Source: Paenochrobactrum gallinarii (GTDB lineage: Bacteria > Pseudomonadota > Alphaproteobacteria > Rhizobiales > Rhizobiaceae). Taken from it: 64,000 bases of DNA. The first letter of the stretch is position 1. Each line of letters starts with the position of its first letter. The stretch spans positions 62,001 through 126,000 of the forward strand of contig NZ_JACIIU010000002.1 of NCBI RefSeq assembly GCF_014205685.1, in the 5' to 3' direction. This document shows, piece by piece, positions 19,292 through 27,036 of the stretch. The translations under genes were made by a program, and so were the position numbers. The notes beneath the pieces were generated by a model. The model was not told the origin of the DNA, did not search any database, and saw only the letters and a list, made by a program, of their open reading frames with translations.

Positions 19292-19320
19292 TTGCAAAGA
19301 CTCAACCTACCCCTTAATAA
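19292..19320 (+). promoter_or_regulatory. Sigma-70-type promoter of tRNA-Pro copy 2
   Basis: TTGCAA and TAATAA with a 17-base spacer, 20 bases before the second tRNA. It sits at the same position as in copy 1, but the spacer sequence differs. Confidence 0.75.
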
Positions 19321-19340
19321 GACAGTCATTCGCAAGATAG

Positions 19341-19417
19341 CGGAGCGTAGCGCAGTCTGGTAGCGCACCTGATTTGGGATCAGGGGGTCGCAGGTTCGAA
19401 TCCTGCCGCTCCGACCA
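19341..19417 (+). tRNA. tRNA-Pro (anticodon TGG), copy 2
   Basis: Identical over 77 nt to the copy at 19078-19154, with an encoded CCA. The NDUFS4-like gene starts 32 bases later and may be read from the same promoter. Confidence 0.97.
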
Positions 19418-19449
19418 TTACAAGAAAAGCGGATAGCAAGGTTCCTCAC

Positions 19450-19755
19450 ATGGTCGCACGTATTTATCGCCCTGCAAAAACAGCCATGCAATCGGGCAAG
19501 GCCAAGTCAGAAACGTGGTTTCTTGACTACGAACCACAATCACCTCGCGTTGTTGAACCTTTGATGGGCTACACCTCAGGCCGCGACATGCAGAGTCAAA
19601 TACGTCTGAAGTTTGAAACCAAAGAAGAAGCAATTGCTTATGCAACTCGCAATGGCGTTGCCTACAAAGTCTTCGAACCTAAAGAAGCCAAGCGCCGTCA
19701 GGTTTCTTATTCAGACAATTTCCGTTCAGACCGCTTGCAGCCTTGGACTCATTAA
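19450..19755 (+). CDS. NADH dehydrogenase (complex I) accessory subunit, NDUFS4/18-kDa type
   Basis: A 101-residue protein of the ETC complex I subunit family (Pfam ETC_C1_NDUFA4, mitochondrial NDUFS4/AQDQ homologue), an alphaproteobacterial supernumerary subunit. It begins MVARIYRPAKTAMQSGKAKS and carries the conserved TWFLDYEP and PLMGYTSGRDM segments and a C-terminal FRSDRLQPWTH. It stands apart from the nuo operon, between tRNA genes. A weak AGGAT/ATCCT stem with a T4 run follows the stop near 19763-19781. Confidence 0.92.
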   Translation: MVARIYRPAKTAMQSGKAKSETWFLDYEPQSPRVVEPLMGYTSGRDMQSQIRLKFETKEEAIAYATRNGVAYKVFEPKEAKRRQVSYSDNFRSDRLQPWTH

Positions 19756-19862
19756 TTTTAACAGGATCATAAAATCCTTTTGAAATAATAAGATGGCGGC
19801 AAGACTCACCTTGCATTTATGTGTATTTGCGCACATAAGTTCTGAATAGATTTACCATTTTT

Positions 19863-19939
19863 GGTCCCGTAGCTCAGCTGGATAGAGCACCGGCCTTCTA
19901 AGCCGACGGTCACAGGTTCGAATCCTGTCGGGATCGCCA
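19863..19939 (+). tRNA. tRNA-Arg (anticodon TCT)
   Basis: 77 nt with an encoded CCA. The acceptor GGTCCCG/CGGGATC pairs with one G-T wobble. The anticodon loop CTTCTAA gives TCT. A small TTATGTG/CACATAA hairpin precedes it. Confidence 0.96.
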
Positions 19940-19985
19940 TTACATTGCATATGTATTTAAGACTTAGTAATAGCAAGCATCCCAC

Positions 19986-20014
19986 TTGCTTAAAAACACT
20001 ATATATCCTAAAGG
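19986..20014 (+). promoter_or_regulatory. Probable promoter of tRNA-Pro(GGG)
   Basis: TTGCTT and TAAAGG with a 17-base spacer, 12 bases before the mature tRNA. The -10 is imperfect. A TATATA lies a few bases upstream as an alternative. Confidence 0.5.
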
Positions 20015-20026
20015 TTTATGTAGGTT

Positions 20027-20103
<77 letters not shown>

Positions 20104-20361
20104 TTACTTCTAAGATAAATAAAATTCTTTAAATAAAAAAGCTTGGCGATATAGCATTTGTATAATGCTATCATATTTCTTATCAGCACATATATAAGCT
20201 ATTCTAGCAACAGTGAATATAACGATAGCGATTACTGCAAACGATGCAGGCCATCTACGACGCGATCAATTAATAGGTTCTGAGCCTAATGTCACTTCAC
20301 AATTGATTCATCGATCAATGAATTTGCTCTAGAAACTATATTTTGCGCTCGATTAGCACAC
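20104..20361. other. Non-coding stretch between tRNA-Pro(GGG) and the pqq terminator
   Basis: AT-rich, with no gene I can support. A GTG-led open frame of about 40 codons near 20210-20330 has no Shine-Dalgarno sequence or recognisable motif. It may be a decayed fragment. Confidence 0.4.
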
Positions 20362-20396
20362 AAAAAAGCAGGAGAAACTGTTACATTTCCCTGCTT
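20362..20396 (-). terminator. pqq operon intrinsic terminator
   Basis: On the minus strand AAGCAGG-GAAA pairs with TTTC-CCTGCTT (one bulged base), followed directly by T6. It lies just after the pqqE stop. Confidence 0.88.
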
Positions 20397-20420
20397 ATTT
20401 ATTAACCAATGATAATGATG

Positions 20421-21545
20421 TTATGCGAAAGTACGATAGGTGAAGCTTTCAGGCACAGGTGCCTTTGAATTTTCTTCCGCCATAGAAGTTACCAAATCGC
20501 GCAGCGGTGAACGCACACAGACAGGGTCTGTAGCACTTGCATCCCCCGCAATCGCCATCGCCTGACAACGGCAGCCGCCGAAATCAATTTCTTTACGGTC
20601 GCATGTACGGCACAGATCCGGCATCCAGTCATCACCGCGGTAAGCGTTGAACGCATCGCCATGATACCAGATATCAGCAAGCGCTTTATCTTTGATATTA
20701 TCAAAGCTCAGTGACGGGATTGTTTCCGCCGCATGGCATGGCAACACGCGGCCATCCGGCGTGACATTCAGGCCAATACGCCCCCAGCCGCCCATACAGG
20801 CCTTAGGATAGGACGAATAATAGTCTGCCGGCACATAATCGATCACCAGTCGGCCTTCCAACCGTTTGCGCGCTTCTGCCACGGTTTTATTGGCAAATGC
20901 AACCTGCTCACGTGTTGGTAACAATGCAGCTTTGTTTTTTTCTGCCCAGCCATGAAACTGCACCGTCGCAATTTCAATGCGGCGTGCACCAAGCTCAATG
21001 GCCAGCGCCAGCATGTCATTGAGCTGTTCCATATTCTGCTTGTGGCAGACAGCATTCACAGTCAGCGGAATACCGGCATCACCAACCCATTTGGCAACAG
21101 CCATTTTGCGGTCAAAACCGCCTTTATAACCACCGACACGATCAGCGGAGATAGCATCTGTGCCCTGAATGGAAAGTTGAACATGATCCAGCCCCGCCTC
21201 ACCCAGCGCTTTAACACGCTGCTCGTTGAGGCCAATGCCGGATGTAATCAGATTGGTATAAAGACCAATATCGACAGCCGCCTTGGTCAGCTCCAGCAAA
21301 TCACGCCGTGCGGCCGGTTCACCGCCGGAAAGATGCAGATGCAGTACGCCCATTTTGGCAGCCTGACGGAAAGTTTCGATCCAGTCTTCCGTCGAAAGCT
21401 CTTTTTTCACGCCAATCAGCTCCAACGGATTGGAGCAATAAGGACAGGAAAGCGGACAACGATGGGTCAGTTCGGCAAGTAATGCCATTGGCGGCGGCGC
21501 AAGCTTTTTTAAAGCCGCACTTGCCGCCAAATTGGTGGCAGTCAT
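20421..21545 (-). CDS. pqqE: PQQ biosynthesis radical SAM enzyme PqqE
   Basis: A 374-residue radical S-adenosylmethionine enzyme that cross-links the Glu and Tyr of the PqqA peptide, the first committed step of PQQ formation. The [4Fe-4S] motif CPLSCPYC has Cys 30, 34 and 37. The SAM-binding GGEP is present (LSGGEPAARRD), and a Cys-rich SPASM region in the last third (CHAAE, CRTCDRKE, GGCRC) binds the auxiliary clusters. The ATG overlaps the pqqD TGA (ATGA). It is last in the operon, with a terminator downstream. Confidence 0.97.
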   Translation of the reverse strand: MTATNLAASAALKKLAPPPMALLAELTHRCPLSCPYCSNPLELIGVKKELSTEDWIETFRQAAKMGVLHLHLSGGEPAARRDLLELTKAAVDIGLYTNLITSGIGLNEQRVKALGEAGLDHVQLSIQGTDAISADRVGGYKGGFDRKMAVAKWVGDAGIPLTVNAVCHKQNMEQLNDMLALAIELGARRIEIATVQFHGWAEKNKAALLPTREQVAFANKTVAEARKRLEGRLVIDYVPADYYSSYPKACMGGWGRIGLNVTPDGRVLPCHAAETIPSLSFDNIKDKALADIWYHGDAFNAYRGDDWMPDLCRTCDRKEIDFGGCRCQAMAIAGDASATDPVCVRSPLRDLVTSMAEENSKAPVPESFTYRTFA

Positions 21546-21835
21546 TCCACAACCTCAATCATACGACGATTGGCCAGTTCCTGAACAAATTTCAGCACAT
21601 CACCACCAATCTGGTCACGCGGCGCATTGTAATCAGTCGCGAACTGGTCGCAGATAGCATCGATTGAACGTACGCCATCCAAAGCATTAACGATGGTTAC
21701 CGCAATCTCATCAACCGCCATCGCACGTTCAGGTGCCAGTAAAACGGTTTGTCCGCGCACATCATCAACCCGCAGGCGCACACCGCGCGCAAGCTTGACA
21801 ATATTCGACGCCAGAATAGTTACACTGTCACTCAT
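21542..21835 (-). CDS. pqqD: PQQ biosynthesis peptide chaperone PqqD
   Basis: A 97-residue RiPP recognition element protein that binds the PqqA leader and presents it to PqqE. I chose the ATG at 21833-21835 (MSDSVTILASNIVKLARGVR), which overlaps the pqqC stop as ATGA; the frame is open a further 12 codons upstream into pqqC. The typical motifs LARGVRLR, GQTVLLAPE and a winged-helix C-terminal part are present. It is a free-standing gene, not fused to pqqC as in some methylotrophs. Confidence 0.94.
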   Translation of the reverse strand: MSDSVTILASNIVKLARGVRLRVDDVRGQTVLLAPERAMAVDEIAVTIVNALDGVRSIDAICDQFATDYNAPRDQIGGDVLKFVQELANRRMIEVVE

Positions 21836-22614
21836 GCTGAAACTTTCTTTGCAGCCAGCGCCTTGTCCCATTCAGCATTCACGCCTTCTTTGCCGTCCCA
21901 TGCACCTGGTGGAATCATACCCGGCGCAACATAGGCCAGGTAAAGCGCATCCAACTGCGACCACAAAACATCGGTTTTAAAGGTGAGTGCTGCCGCAACG
22001 GCATCCTGTTTTTCCAATGTGTCGGCATGTTCCATCACATAGGCCAGGCCATATTCCACATCGACGGGCGCTTCATTCAAACGCTGACGAAAATAAGACA
22101 AAGCATTGTCATCGGCAAAAGCATAATGCTTCAACAAACCAGCAATGCGGTCTTTATGAATTTTCGGCGCGAATAATTCGGTTAGAGATGAAGCTACAGC
22201 GTCAAGCAATGGCTTATCGCGCACATAATGCACATATGCACCAACGGCAAAGCGGGTGCCTGCCAAAATACCTTTGCCGGAAGCCACATAATCTGCATCC
22301 AGACCGACAGCTTCCGCCAATTTCAGCCAGCGGCGGATGCCACCGCCTTCGTGCATACCGCCATCGTGATCTTCAATGCGTGAGCGCCATGCACGGCGCA
22401 TATTCACATCCTCACAGCGCGACAGAAAAGCCGCATCCTTCATCGGAATACTGCTCTGATAGCAATAGCGGTTAATCACCCATGCGCGCACTTCCGTGAT
22501 GGTGCTTTCGCCGCCATGCAAGCGCACATGAAACGGATGCTTGTCGTGATAACGCTCCTGCCCGATTGCCAGCAGTCTTGCGTGAAAATCTTCTTTGCTT
22601 GCAGCCGGTTTCAT
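21832..22614 (-). CDS. pqqC: Pyrroloquinoline-quinone synthase PqqC
   Basis: This cofactor-free oxidase carries out the last ring closure and eight-electron oxidation to PQQ. It has 260 residues from the ATG at 22612-22614, which overlaps the pqqB TGA as ATGA and has GGAGA seven bases upstream. An in-frame TTG six bases further upstream is less likely. It is an all-helical TENA/THI-4-like fold with the family motif YHDKHPFHVRLHGGE and conserved RYCYQSSIPMKDA and YVHYVRDKPLLDAV segments. Confidence 0.96.
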   Translation of the reverse strand: MKPAASKEDFHARLLAIGQERYHDKHPFHVRLHGGESTITEVRAWVINRYCYQSSIPMKDAAFLSRCEDVNMRRAWRSRIEDHDGGMHEGGGIRRWLKLAEAVGLDADYVASGKGILAGTRFAVGAYVHYVRDKPLLDAVASSLTELFAPKIHKDRIAGLLKHYAFADDNALSYFRQRLNEAPVDVEYGLAYVMEHADTLEKQDAVAAALTFKTDVLWSQLDALYLAYVAPGMIPPGAWDGKEGVNAEWDKALAAKKVSA

Positions 22615-23516
22615 AGACAAATCTCCTTGCCGTCAAAGGCAATTTCAAACCCGCTGTCTTCGACAAGTTTGCGCTCTGCGCCATCGCGCCAGACCGGGTT
22701 TGTATTATTAAGGTGGACGTAAACTTTACGGGTGACAGCAACATCGCCCAAAATCTTCAGGCTGCCATCATCGCCGGAAATCGAAATATGCCCCATCCGC
22801 TTGCCGGTTTTCACACCAGTGCCGGATTGCAGCATTTCATCATCACTGAACAAAGTGCCGTCAAAATAAAGAATATCGGCACCATCAATGCGCTTCAGAA
22901 GATCGTCGCGCACGACAGCACAGCCCGGAATATAATAAATCCGGTGGTCATCCGTCAGCATTTCAACGCCAACGGTTTGCTCGCCTTCCAATTCCGTATC
23001 AACATGCTCCCCCTCCATAAAGAGAGGCACTTTACCCGGAACGGCAAAAAGCTTGGCAGTGATGCCCGGCACGAGCGCGAAACTCTCGTTAAGCGCAATA
23101 ATTTCCTGTGTTACGAAGGCGGGATCAAGCGCGCGGAAAATTGGGTTTTCAGCAATAACATCGCGGATAGCCGCCGTCATCACCAAACGGAAAGCCTGTT
23201 TCTCACGCAGGGTCAAAAGCCCGGCAATGTGATCCAGATCGCCATTGGTGAGAAGCACGGTCTTAACCGGATTGTCACGTAAGCTGCGCGGATGCAGTGC
23301 AGGCGTATCAATCAATTGCTGCCTGATATCAGGAGAAGCATTGAGAAGCGCCCAGTTTTCACCGTCTGATGTTACCGCGAGTGAGGATTGTGTTTGTGGA
23401 GGAATTCCCTCTCCTGAGGGCAAGCGCGCTAACCGGCAATTTTCGCAGCCGCAATTCCATTGAGGGAGGCCGCCGCCAGCAGCGGCCCCGATCACGATCG
23501 AGCGAAACGTCGTCAT
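22611..23516 (-). CDS. pqqB: PQQ biosynthesis protein PqqB (metallo-beta-lactamase fold)
   Basis: A 301-residue metallo-beta-lactamase-fold protein that acts as a hydroxylase on the cross-linked Glu-Tyr intermediate. It begins MTTFRSIVIGAAAGGGLPQW, with CGCENC near 24-29 for structural zinc and the metal-site signature TNGDLDHIAGL. The ATG at 23514-23516 is preferred; an in-frame TTG lies two codons upstream. The nearest good Shine-Dalgarno (AGGAG at 23551-23555) is about 34 bases away, with a hairpin and a six-codon mini-ORF in between. Confidence 0.95.
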   Translation of the reverse strand: MTTFRSIVIGAAAGGGLPQWNCGCENCRLARLPSGEGIPPQTQSSLAVTSDGENWALLNASPDIRQQLIDTPALHPRSLRDNPVKTVLLTNGDLDHIAGLLTLREKQAFRLVMTAAIRDVIAENPIFRALDPAFVTQEIIALNESFALVPGITAKLFAVPGKVPLFMEGEHVDTELEGEQTVGVEMLTDDHRIYYIPGCAVVRDDLLKRIDGADILYFDGTLFSDDEMLQSGTGVKTGKRMGHISISGDDGSLKILGDVAVTRKVYVHLNNTNPVWRDGAERKLVEDSGFEIAFDGKEICL

Positions 23517-23518
23517 GA

Positions 23519-23539
23519 TCAAATTTCAATGCTTAACAT
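23519..23539 (-). CDS. Six-codon mini-ORF coupled to pqqB
   Basis: ATG at 23537-23539 reads M-L-S-I-E-I-stop. The stop TGA lies two bases before the pqqB ATG, and AGGAGA lies 11 bases before the mini-ORF start. It could be a leader peptide that delivers ribosomes to pqqB by reinitiation. There is no family precedent I know of. The alternative is that the same bases serve only as a hairpin. Confidence 0.3.
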   Translation of the reverse strand: MLSIEI

Positions 23540-23548
23540 TGAGAATTT
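23521..23548 (-). promoter_or_regulatory. pqqA-pqqB intercistronic hairpin
   Basis: On the minus strand AAATT-C-TCAATG pairs with CATTGA-AATTT around loop TTAAG, giving 11 bp with one bulged C. If folded, it brings AGGAG to about six bases from the pqqB ATG. It may also protect the pqqA message from 3' decay, which would favour the excess of PqqA peptide the pathway needs. Confidence 0.6.
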
Positions 23549-23560
23549 CTCTCCTGTTAC

Positions 23561-23665
23561 TTAGAACAGAACTGGTTCATCACCGTCACCGGCTGCATAA
23601 CGGCAGATTTCCATTGCGCAGCTGACTTCAACAAACAGAGGTGCATGCCAAGACATGTTTTTCAT
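23561..23665 (-). CDS. pqqA: PQQ precursor peptide PqqA
   Basis: A 34-residue ribosomal peptide whose Glu and Tyr side chains become PQQ. The sequence starts MKNMSWHAPLFVEVSCAMEI and continues CRYAAGDGDEPVLF. The essential E-x-x-x-Y lies at Glu19-Tyr23 (EICRY). An internal Met4 is an alternative start giving 31 residues. Unusually, Cys16 and Cys21 flank the reacting Glu. It is too short for ordinary gene calling but is fixed by its position immediately before pqqB, by the motif, and by its length. The upstream gap holds the operon promoter. Confidence 0.93.
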   Translation of the reverse strand: MKNMSWHAPLFVEVSCAMEICRYAAGDGDEPVLF

Positions 23666-23975
23666 CCCATCTCAATTAACAAACGTATGTAGTACCGCTT
23701 TCATAGGCAGTACCCTTGCATGTTAAATGACTTAGCTATTTTTAGCTAGTTTTGATTTAAGTCTTTTGCTGACATTCGCACACATTAGTGTGAGAACCGA
23801 CCACCTCATGAGCAATCCACACACTGCTCTGACTTGCTGCACCGATAAATTGCAGACTTTGGCAATTATAGCAATTGTGCGGTTACGACTTATTATTAGT
23901 ATCAAATGATCATGTTAACAGCCAGCATTGCTCAACCGACAAAACAACATAAGCGCAACAGGAGGCGCAATAACA
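23666..23975. promoter_or_regulatory. Divergent pqqA / DUF4282 promoter region (310 bp)
   Basis: No gene. On the pqqA side are two direct repeats reading AGTACC on the plus strand (23691-23696 and 23709-23714, 18 bp apart) and a TAGCTA-AAAA-TAGCTA element near 23740. A CACAC/GTGTG hairpin lies near 23780. These are candidate regulator sites, but no promoter hexamers are clear. Confidence 0.4.
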
Positions 23976-24254
23976 ATGAATATACAAGATATGACCAGCT
24001 TTGATAAGTTTCTGACCCCAACCCTTATCAAGGTTGTTTACTGGATCGGCAATGCCGGTATCGCACTTATGTCGCTGATGATGATCTTGTCAGCATTCAG
24101 CTATATGGGCCGTGGCGTTATGCAGGTTCTGGGCGCAATTGTATTCTTTGTTGTCGGCCTGATTTTCTGGCGTGTTATGTGTGAAGGCATTATGCTTACC
24201 TTCCGCATTTATGATCGCCTGACCGAGATCAGAGATCGCCTGCCACGTAACTAA
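23976..24254 (+). CDS. DUF4282-family small membrane protein
   Basis: A 92-residue protein beginning MNIQDMTSFDKFLTPTLIKV, with two hydrophobic helices at about residues 19-44 and 50-76 and a short charged tail (YDRLTEIRDRLPRN). The layout fits DUF4282, a family of unknown function. GGAGG lies ten bases upstream, so I chose this ATG over an open frame starting at 23928. It is transcribed away from pqqA and followed by a 40-bp perfect palindrome. Confidence 0.8.
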   Translation: MNIQDMTSFDKFLTPTLIKVVYWIGNAGIALMSLMMILSAFSYMGRGVMQVLGAIVFFVVGLIFWRVMCEGIMLTFRIYDRLTEIRDRLPRN

Positions 24255-24265
24255 TCAGTTACTGC

Positions 24266-24305
24266 AACAGATGGTGACAAAAATTAATTTTTGTCACCAT
24301 CTGTT
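24266..24305 (+). terminator. 40-bp perfect palindrome after the DUF4282 gene
   Basis: The 20 bases from 24266 are exactly reverse-complementary to the next 20, with no unpaired loop bases. The central part is A5/T5-rich. It is probably a bidirectional terminator in which the T-run is part of the stem. Confidence 0.65.
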
Positions 24306-24474
24306 GATCATCAATTAATCTAATATTTTACCAGCTAACACTTTCGTTTATCGCCCGTCCGCACCATCTATGACAAAACGGCTTGAATATCCTCAGCTGT
24401 GACGCAATAAGCATTCAAACCAATCCTCTAAGCGCATGCGCTGATAAAGACGTGAATGAAAAGAACGGCATAAT

Positions 24475-25023
24475 ATGAAAGTTAAAGACGTCGAAATTCT
24501 CATTATCCCCGGCTATACCAATTCCGGCCCTGACCATTGGCAATCCCGTTGGGAGCAAAGGCTTTCCACTGCGCGCCGCGTCGAGCAAAAAGAATGGTCA
24601 AAGCCGGTTCGTGAAGACTGGGTTGAAGAAATCGTGAAGGCCGTTGAAGCTGCCGAAAAACCGGTTGTGCTGGTTGCACATTCACTTGGCGTGGCTGCGG
24701 CCATTCACGCTATTCCGCAGATCAAAGACAAGGTAGTCGGTGCGTTTTTTGTAGCGCCGCCGGATGTTGCAAACGAAAATATTCGCCCCCGCCATCTGAT
24801 GACATTCGGCCCTTATCCGCGTGAAAGGCTACCCTTCCCGACATTGGTTGTCGTCAGCCGTAATGATCCTTTTTCAGATTTTGAAACGGCTGAAGCGATC
24901 GTCAATGATTGGGGCGCATTGCTGCTGGATGCCGGTGAAGCCGGCCACCTGAACACAGATAGCGGCCACGGCCCTTGGCCGGAAGGCTCAATGGTTTTTG
25001 CGCAATTCCTCAATCAGATTTAA
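24475..25023 (+). CDS. RBBP9/YdeN-family alpha/beta hydrolase
   Basis: A 182-residue serine hydrolase. An N-terminal IIPGYTNSGPDHWQ loop, the nucleophile elbow VAHSLGV (Ser near 71) and a C-terminal GEAGHLNTDSGHGPW with the catalytic His fit the family. Members are small cytosolic hydrolases; bacterial substrates are largely unknown. The last codons (CAG ATT TAA) form the first unit of a four-unit 14-nt tandem repeat that continues downstream. Confidence 0.88.
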   Translation: MKVKDVEILIIPGYTNSGPDHWQSRWEQRLSTARRVEQKEWSKPVREDWVEEIVKAVEAAEKPVVLVAHSLGVAAAIHAIPQIKDKVVGAFFVAPPDVANENIRPRHLMTFGPYPRERLPFPTLVVVSRNDPFSDFETAEAIVNDWGALLLDAGEAGHLNTDSGHGPWPEGSMVFAQFLNQI

Positions 25024-25067
25024 CCGGGCAGATTTAACTGAGCAGATTCAACTGGGCAGATTTAATT
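25012..25067 (+). repeat. 14-nt tandem repeat (4 units) starting inside the hydrolase 3' end
   Basis: Units at 25012, 25026, 25040 and 25054 share CAGATTTAAC-type sequence (the third has a T to C change, the fourth AATT). The first unit carries the stop codon of the hydrolase gene, so the gene's 3' end has been copied downstream. Confidence 0.8.
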
Positions 25068-25074
25068 TGGCGAA

Positions 25075-25512
25075 TTAAAGCAATCCAAGCTCTGCCAGCT
25101 CTCGTCTGAGTTCTGCTGGCAGGGCAGCACGCCCGCTTTTACCTGCCGCCTCGTCCAGCGGCGCATCTTCAGCGTTTAAATAGCGCCAGCCCTGAAATGC
25201 ACGACGCGGCTGCCATTCCGTCGGAATAATTTTGGGCTCCAGCACCAGATGGCAGCGGTTAATGCCTTCATCATCGGTAAAGGTACGAATTTCCAGCAAA
25301 CGCTGACGACACTGAATATTGCCCTTAATCACCCAATAAAGCGAACCGCCAGCAAGCAGTTCCTCCACACGCTTGGGAACCATGCGCGTAGTGTGAAACT
25401 GCTCCGGCAGCAAGCCAGCCGCACGCTTTTCTTCCAGCCGGAAATCAATCCACGCCGCAAGCGTTTCGATACTGTCGCAGCCGACACATAATTTAACCAG
25501 ATTTAATGCCAT
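25075..25512 (-). CDS. DUF1489-family protein
   Basis: A 145-residue conserved alphaproteobacterial protein beginning MALNLVKLCVGCDSIETLAA, with the family's HTTRMVPKR, GGSLYWVIKG and CHLVLEP segments. No signal peptide or membrane helix is seen. The function is unknown. It lies at the end of the ttcA-phosphatase-sdaA series in the same direction and is convergent with the hydrolase. Confidence 0.88.
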   Translation of the reverse strand: MALNLVKLCVGCDSIETLAAWIDFRLEEKRAAGLLPEQFHTTRMVPKRVEELLAGGSLYWVIKGNIQCRQRLLEIRTFTDDEGINRCHLVLEPKIIPTEWQPRRAFQGWRYLNAEDAPLDEAAGKSGRAALPAELRRELAELGLL

Positions 25513-25554
25513 ATCATCAGCCTATCTGCTCATTACGATGATCGCAAATGAGGC

Positions 25555-26958
25555 TTAGCACTCCACCACATTAACAGCCAGACCACCAAGACTGGTTTCT
25601 TTATAGCGCTCATTCATGTCATTACCGGTCTGACGCATGGTTTCAATACAGGCATCGAGCGGTACAAAATGCTTGCCATCACCCTTCATCGCTAATGAGG
25701 CAGCCGTCACAGCTTTGACCGCACCAAGCGCATTACGCTCAATACATGGCACCTGAACAAGTCCACCAACCGGATCGCAGGTCATGCCCAAATGATGCTC
25801 AAGCGCGATTTCAGCGGCATTTTCAATCTGCGCTGGCGTGCCGCCCATCACAGCAGCCATGCCGGCCGCCGCCATAGCAGACGCCGACCCTACCTCACCC
25901 TGACAGCCGACTTCGGCCCCTGAAATAGACGCATTATGCTTGATAATACCGCCAATCGCTGCAGAAGTGAGCAGAAAGTCGTGAATATCTTTTTCCGTTG
26001 CATCCTCATGGAAATGCAGGAAATAACGCAGTACGGCCGGAACTACACCTGCTGCACCATTGGTGGGTGCAGTCACCACACGGCTGCCGGAAGCATTTTC
26101 CTCGTTGACAGCCATCGCATAAACCGAAAGCCAGTCATTGGCGAGAAGCGGATTATGGCGATTGTTGCGCCACTCATCCTGCAATTTATCATTAATGTGG
26201 CGGGCACGACGCGGCACATTCAAGCCACCCGGCATAATGCCTTCATTATTTAAACCGCGATCAATACAGGAGCGCATCGCGCCCCAGATTTTATCGAGCC
26301 CTGCATCAAGCTCTTCAGCCGACATGCGGGTTTCTTCGTTTTTGCGCTTCATCTCAGCAATGGACAAGCCGCTTTTATCCGCCATTTTGAGCATTTCAGC
26401 CGCATTGTTAAACGGATAAGGCACATTGCTTGGCGCTGTTTTTTTGCCCTTGGAGCTTTTCATCTGCTCAAGCTCTTCGGCAGTCACAACAAAGCCACCA
26501 CCCACCGAGTAATAAATCCGGCGCAGCAAAACACGGTCGTTTTTATCCAGCGCTTCAAAAGCCATACCATTGGCATGTCCTGGCAGCGGAATTTTACGCT
26601 CCAACACCAGATCAACCGCCGGATCAAAAGCATAGACCGGATGGCCGGGAGCATTCAGCTTTTTCTCTTTTTTAACACGCTGAAGCTGCGCTTCCATCTC
26701 ATCGGGATCAATCTGATCCGGTACATTGCCGCAAAGCCCCAAAATCACCGCGCGGTCGGTTGCGTGACCAACGCCTGTGAAAGCAAGCGAGCCATGCATA
26801 TAGGCTTTCAGTCGATGAACTTTTGTTTGCGTAGGCCGCGGCCACTCGCCGTCACGCACCTCGAGCAAAAACATATTCGCAGCCGTCATCGGCCCCATCG
26901 TATGGGAGCTGGACGGGCCAATGCCGATTTTATAAAGATCAAAGACGGATAAAAACAT
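25555..26958 (-). CDS. sdaA: L-serine ammonia-lyase (single-chain)
   Basis: An iron-sulfur L-serine dehydratase that converts serine to pyruvate and ammonia. It has 467 residues from the ATG at 26956-26958 ([20 protein letters not shown]); the frame extends two TTG codons upstream. The family hallmark [11 protein letters not shown] is at the N-terminus. The C-terminal domain has [21 protein letters not shown] and [12 protein letters not shown] with the cluster cysteines. It is the one-chain form with both alpha and beta domains. Confidence 0.95.
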   Translation of the reverse strand: MFLSVFDLYKIGIGPSSSHTMGPMTAANMFLLEVRDGEWPRPTQTKVHRLKAYMHGSLAFTGVGHATDRAVILGLCGNVPDQIDPDEMEAQLQRVKKEKKLNAPGHPVYAFDPAVDLVLERKIPLPGHANGMAFEALDKNDRVLLRRIYYSVGGGFVVTAEELEQMKSSKGKKTAPSNVPYPFNNAAEMLKMADKSGLSIAEMKRKNEETRMSAEELDAGLDKIWGAMRSCIDRGLNNEGIMPGGLNVPRRARHINDKLQDEWRNNRHNPLLANDWLSVYAMAVNEENASGSRVVTAPTNGAAGVVPAVLRYFLHFHEDATEKDIHDFLLTSAAIGGIIKHNASISGAEVGCQGEVGSASAMAAAGMAAVMGGTPAQIENAAEIALEHHLGMTCDPVGGLVQVPCIERNALGAVKAVTAASLAMKGDGKHFVPLDACIETMRQTGNDMNERYKETSLGGLAVNVVEC

Positions 26959-27036
26959 CAACAACGCCCAGAAAATTCGTAACTTAGTAACAGATGAGAT
27001 GCATCGCGCCGCACTTCAAGCACGGCAAATGCATTA

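Larger units (their letters stand above)
19021..19417 (+). repeat. Tandem duplication of promoter plus tRNA-Pro(TGG)
   Basis: Two copies, about 263 bp apart, share a TTTAGGGCTTGC element, a GTCATTCGCAAGATAG leader and an identical 77-nt tRNA. The 5' parts have diverged slightly, while the tRNA and its 16-base leader remain identical. This indicates a local duplication of a complete transcription unit, with selection or gene conversion on the RNA. Confidence 0.85.

Noticed and set aside
20209-20330. GTG-led frame of about 40 codons after tRNA-Pro(GGG)
   Set aside because: No Shine-Dalgarno and no recognisable sequence; at most a decayed fragment.
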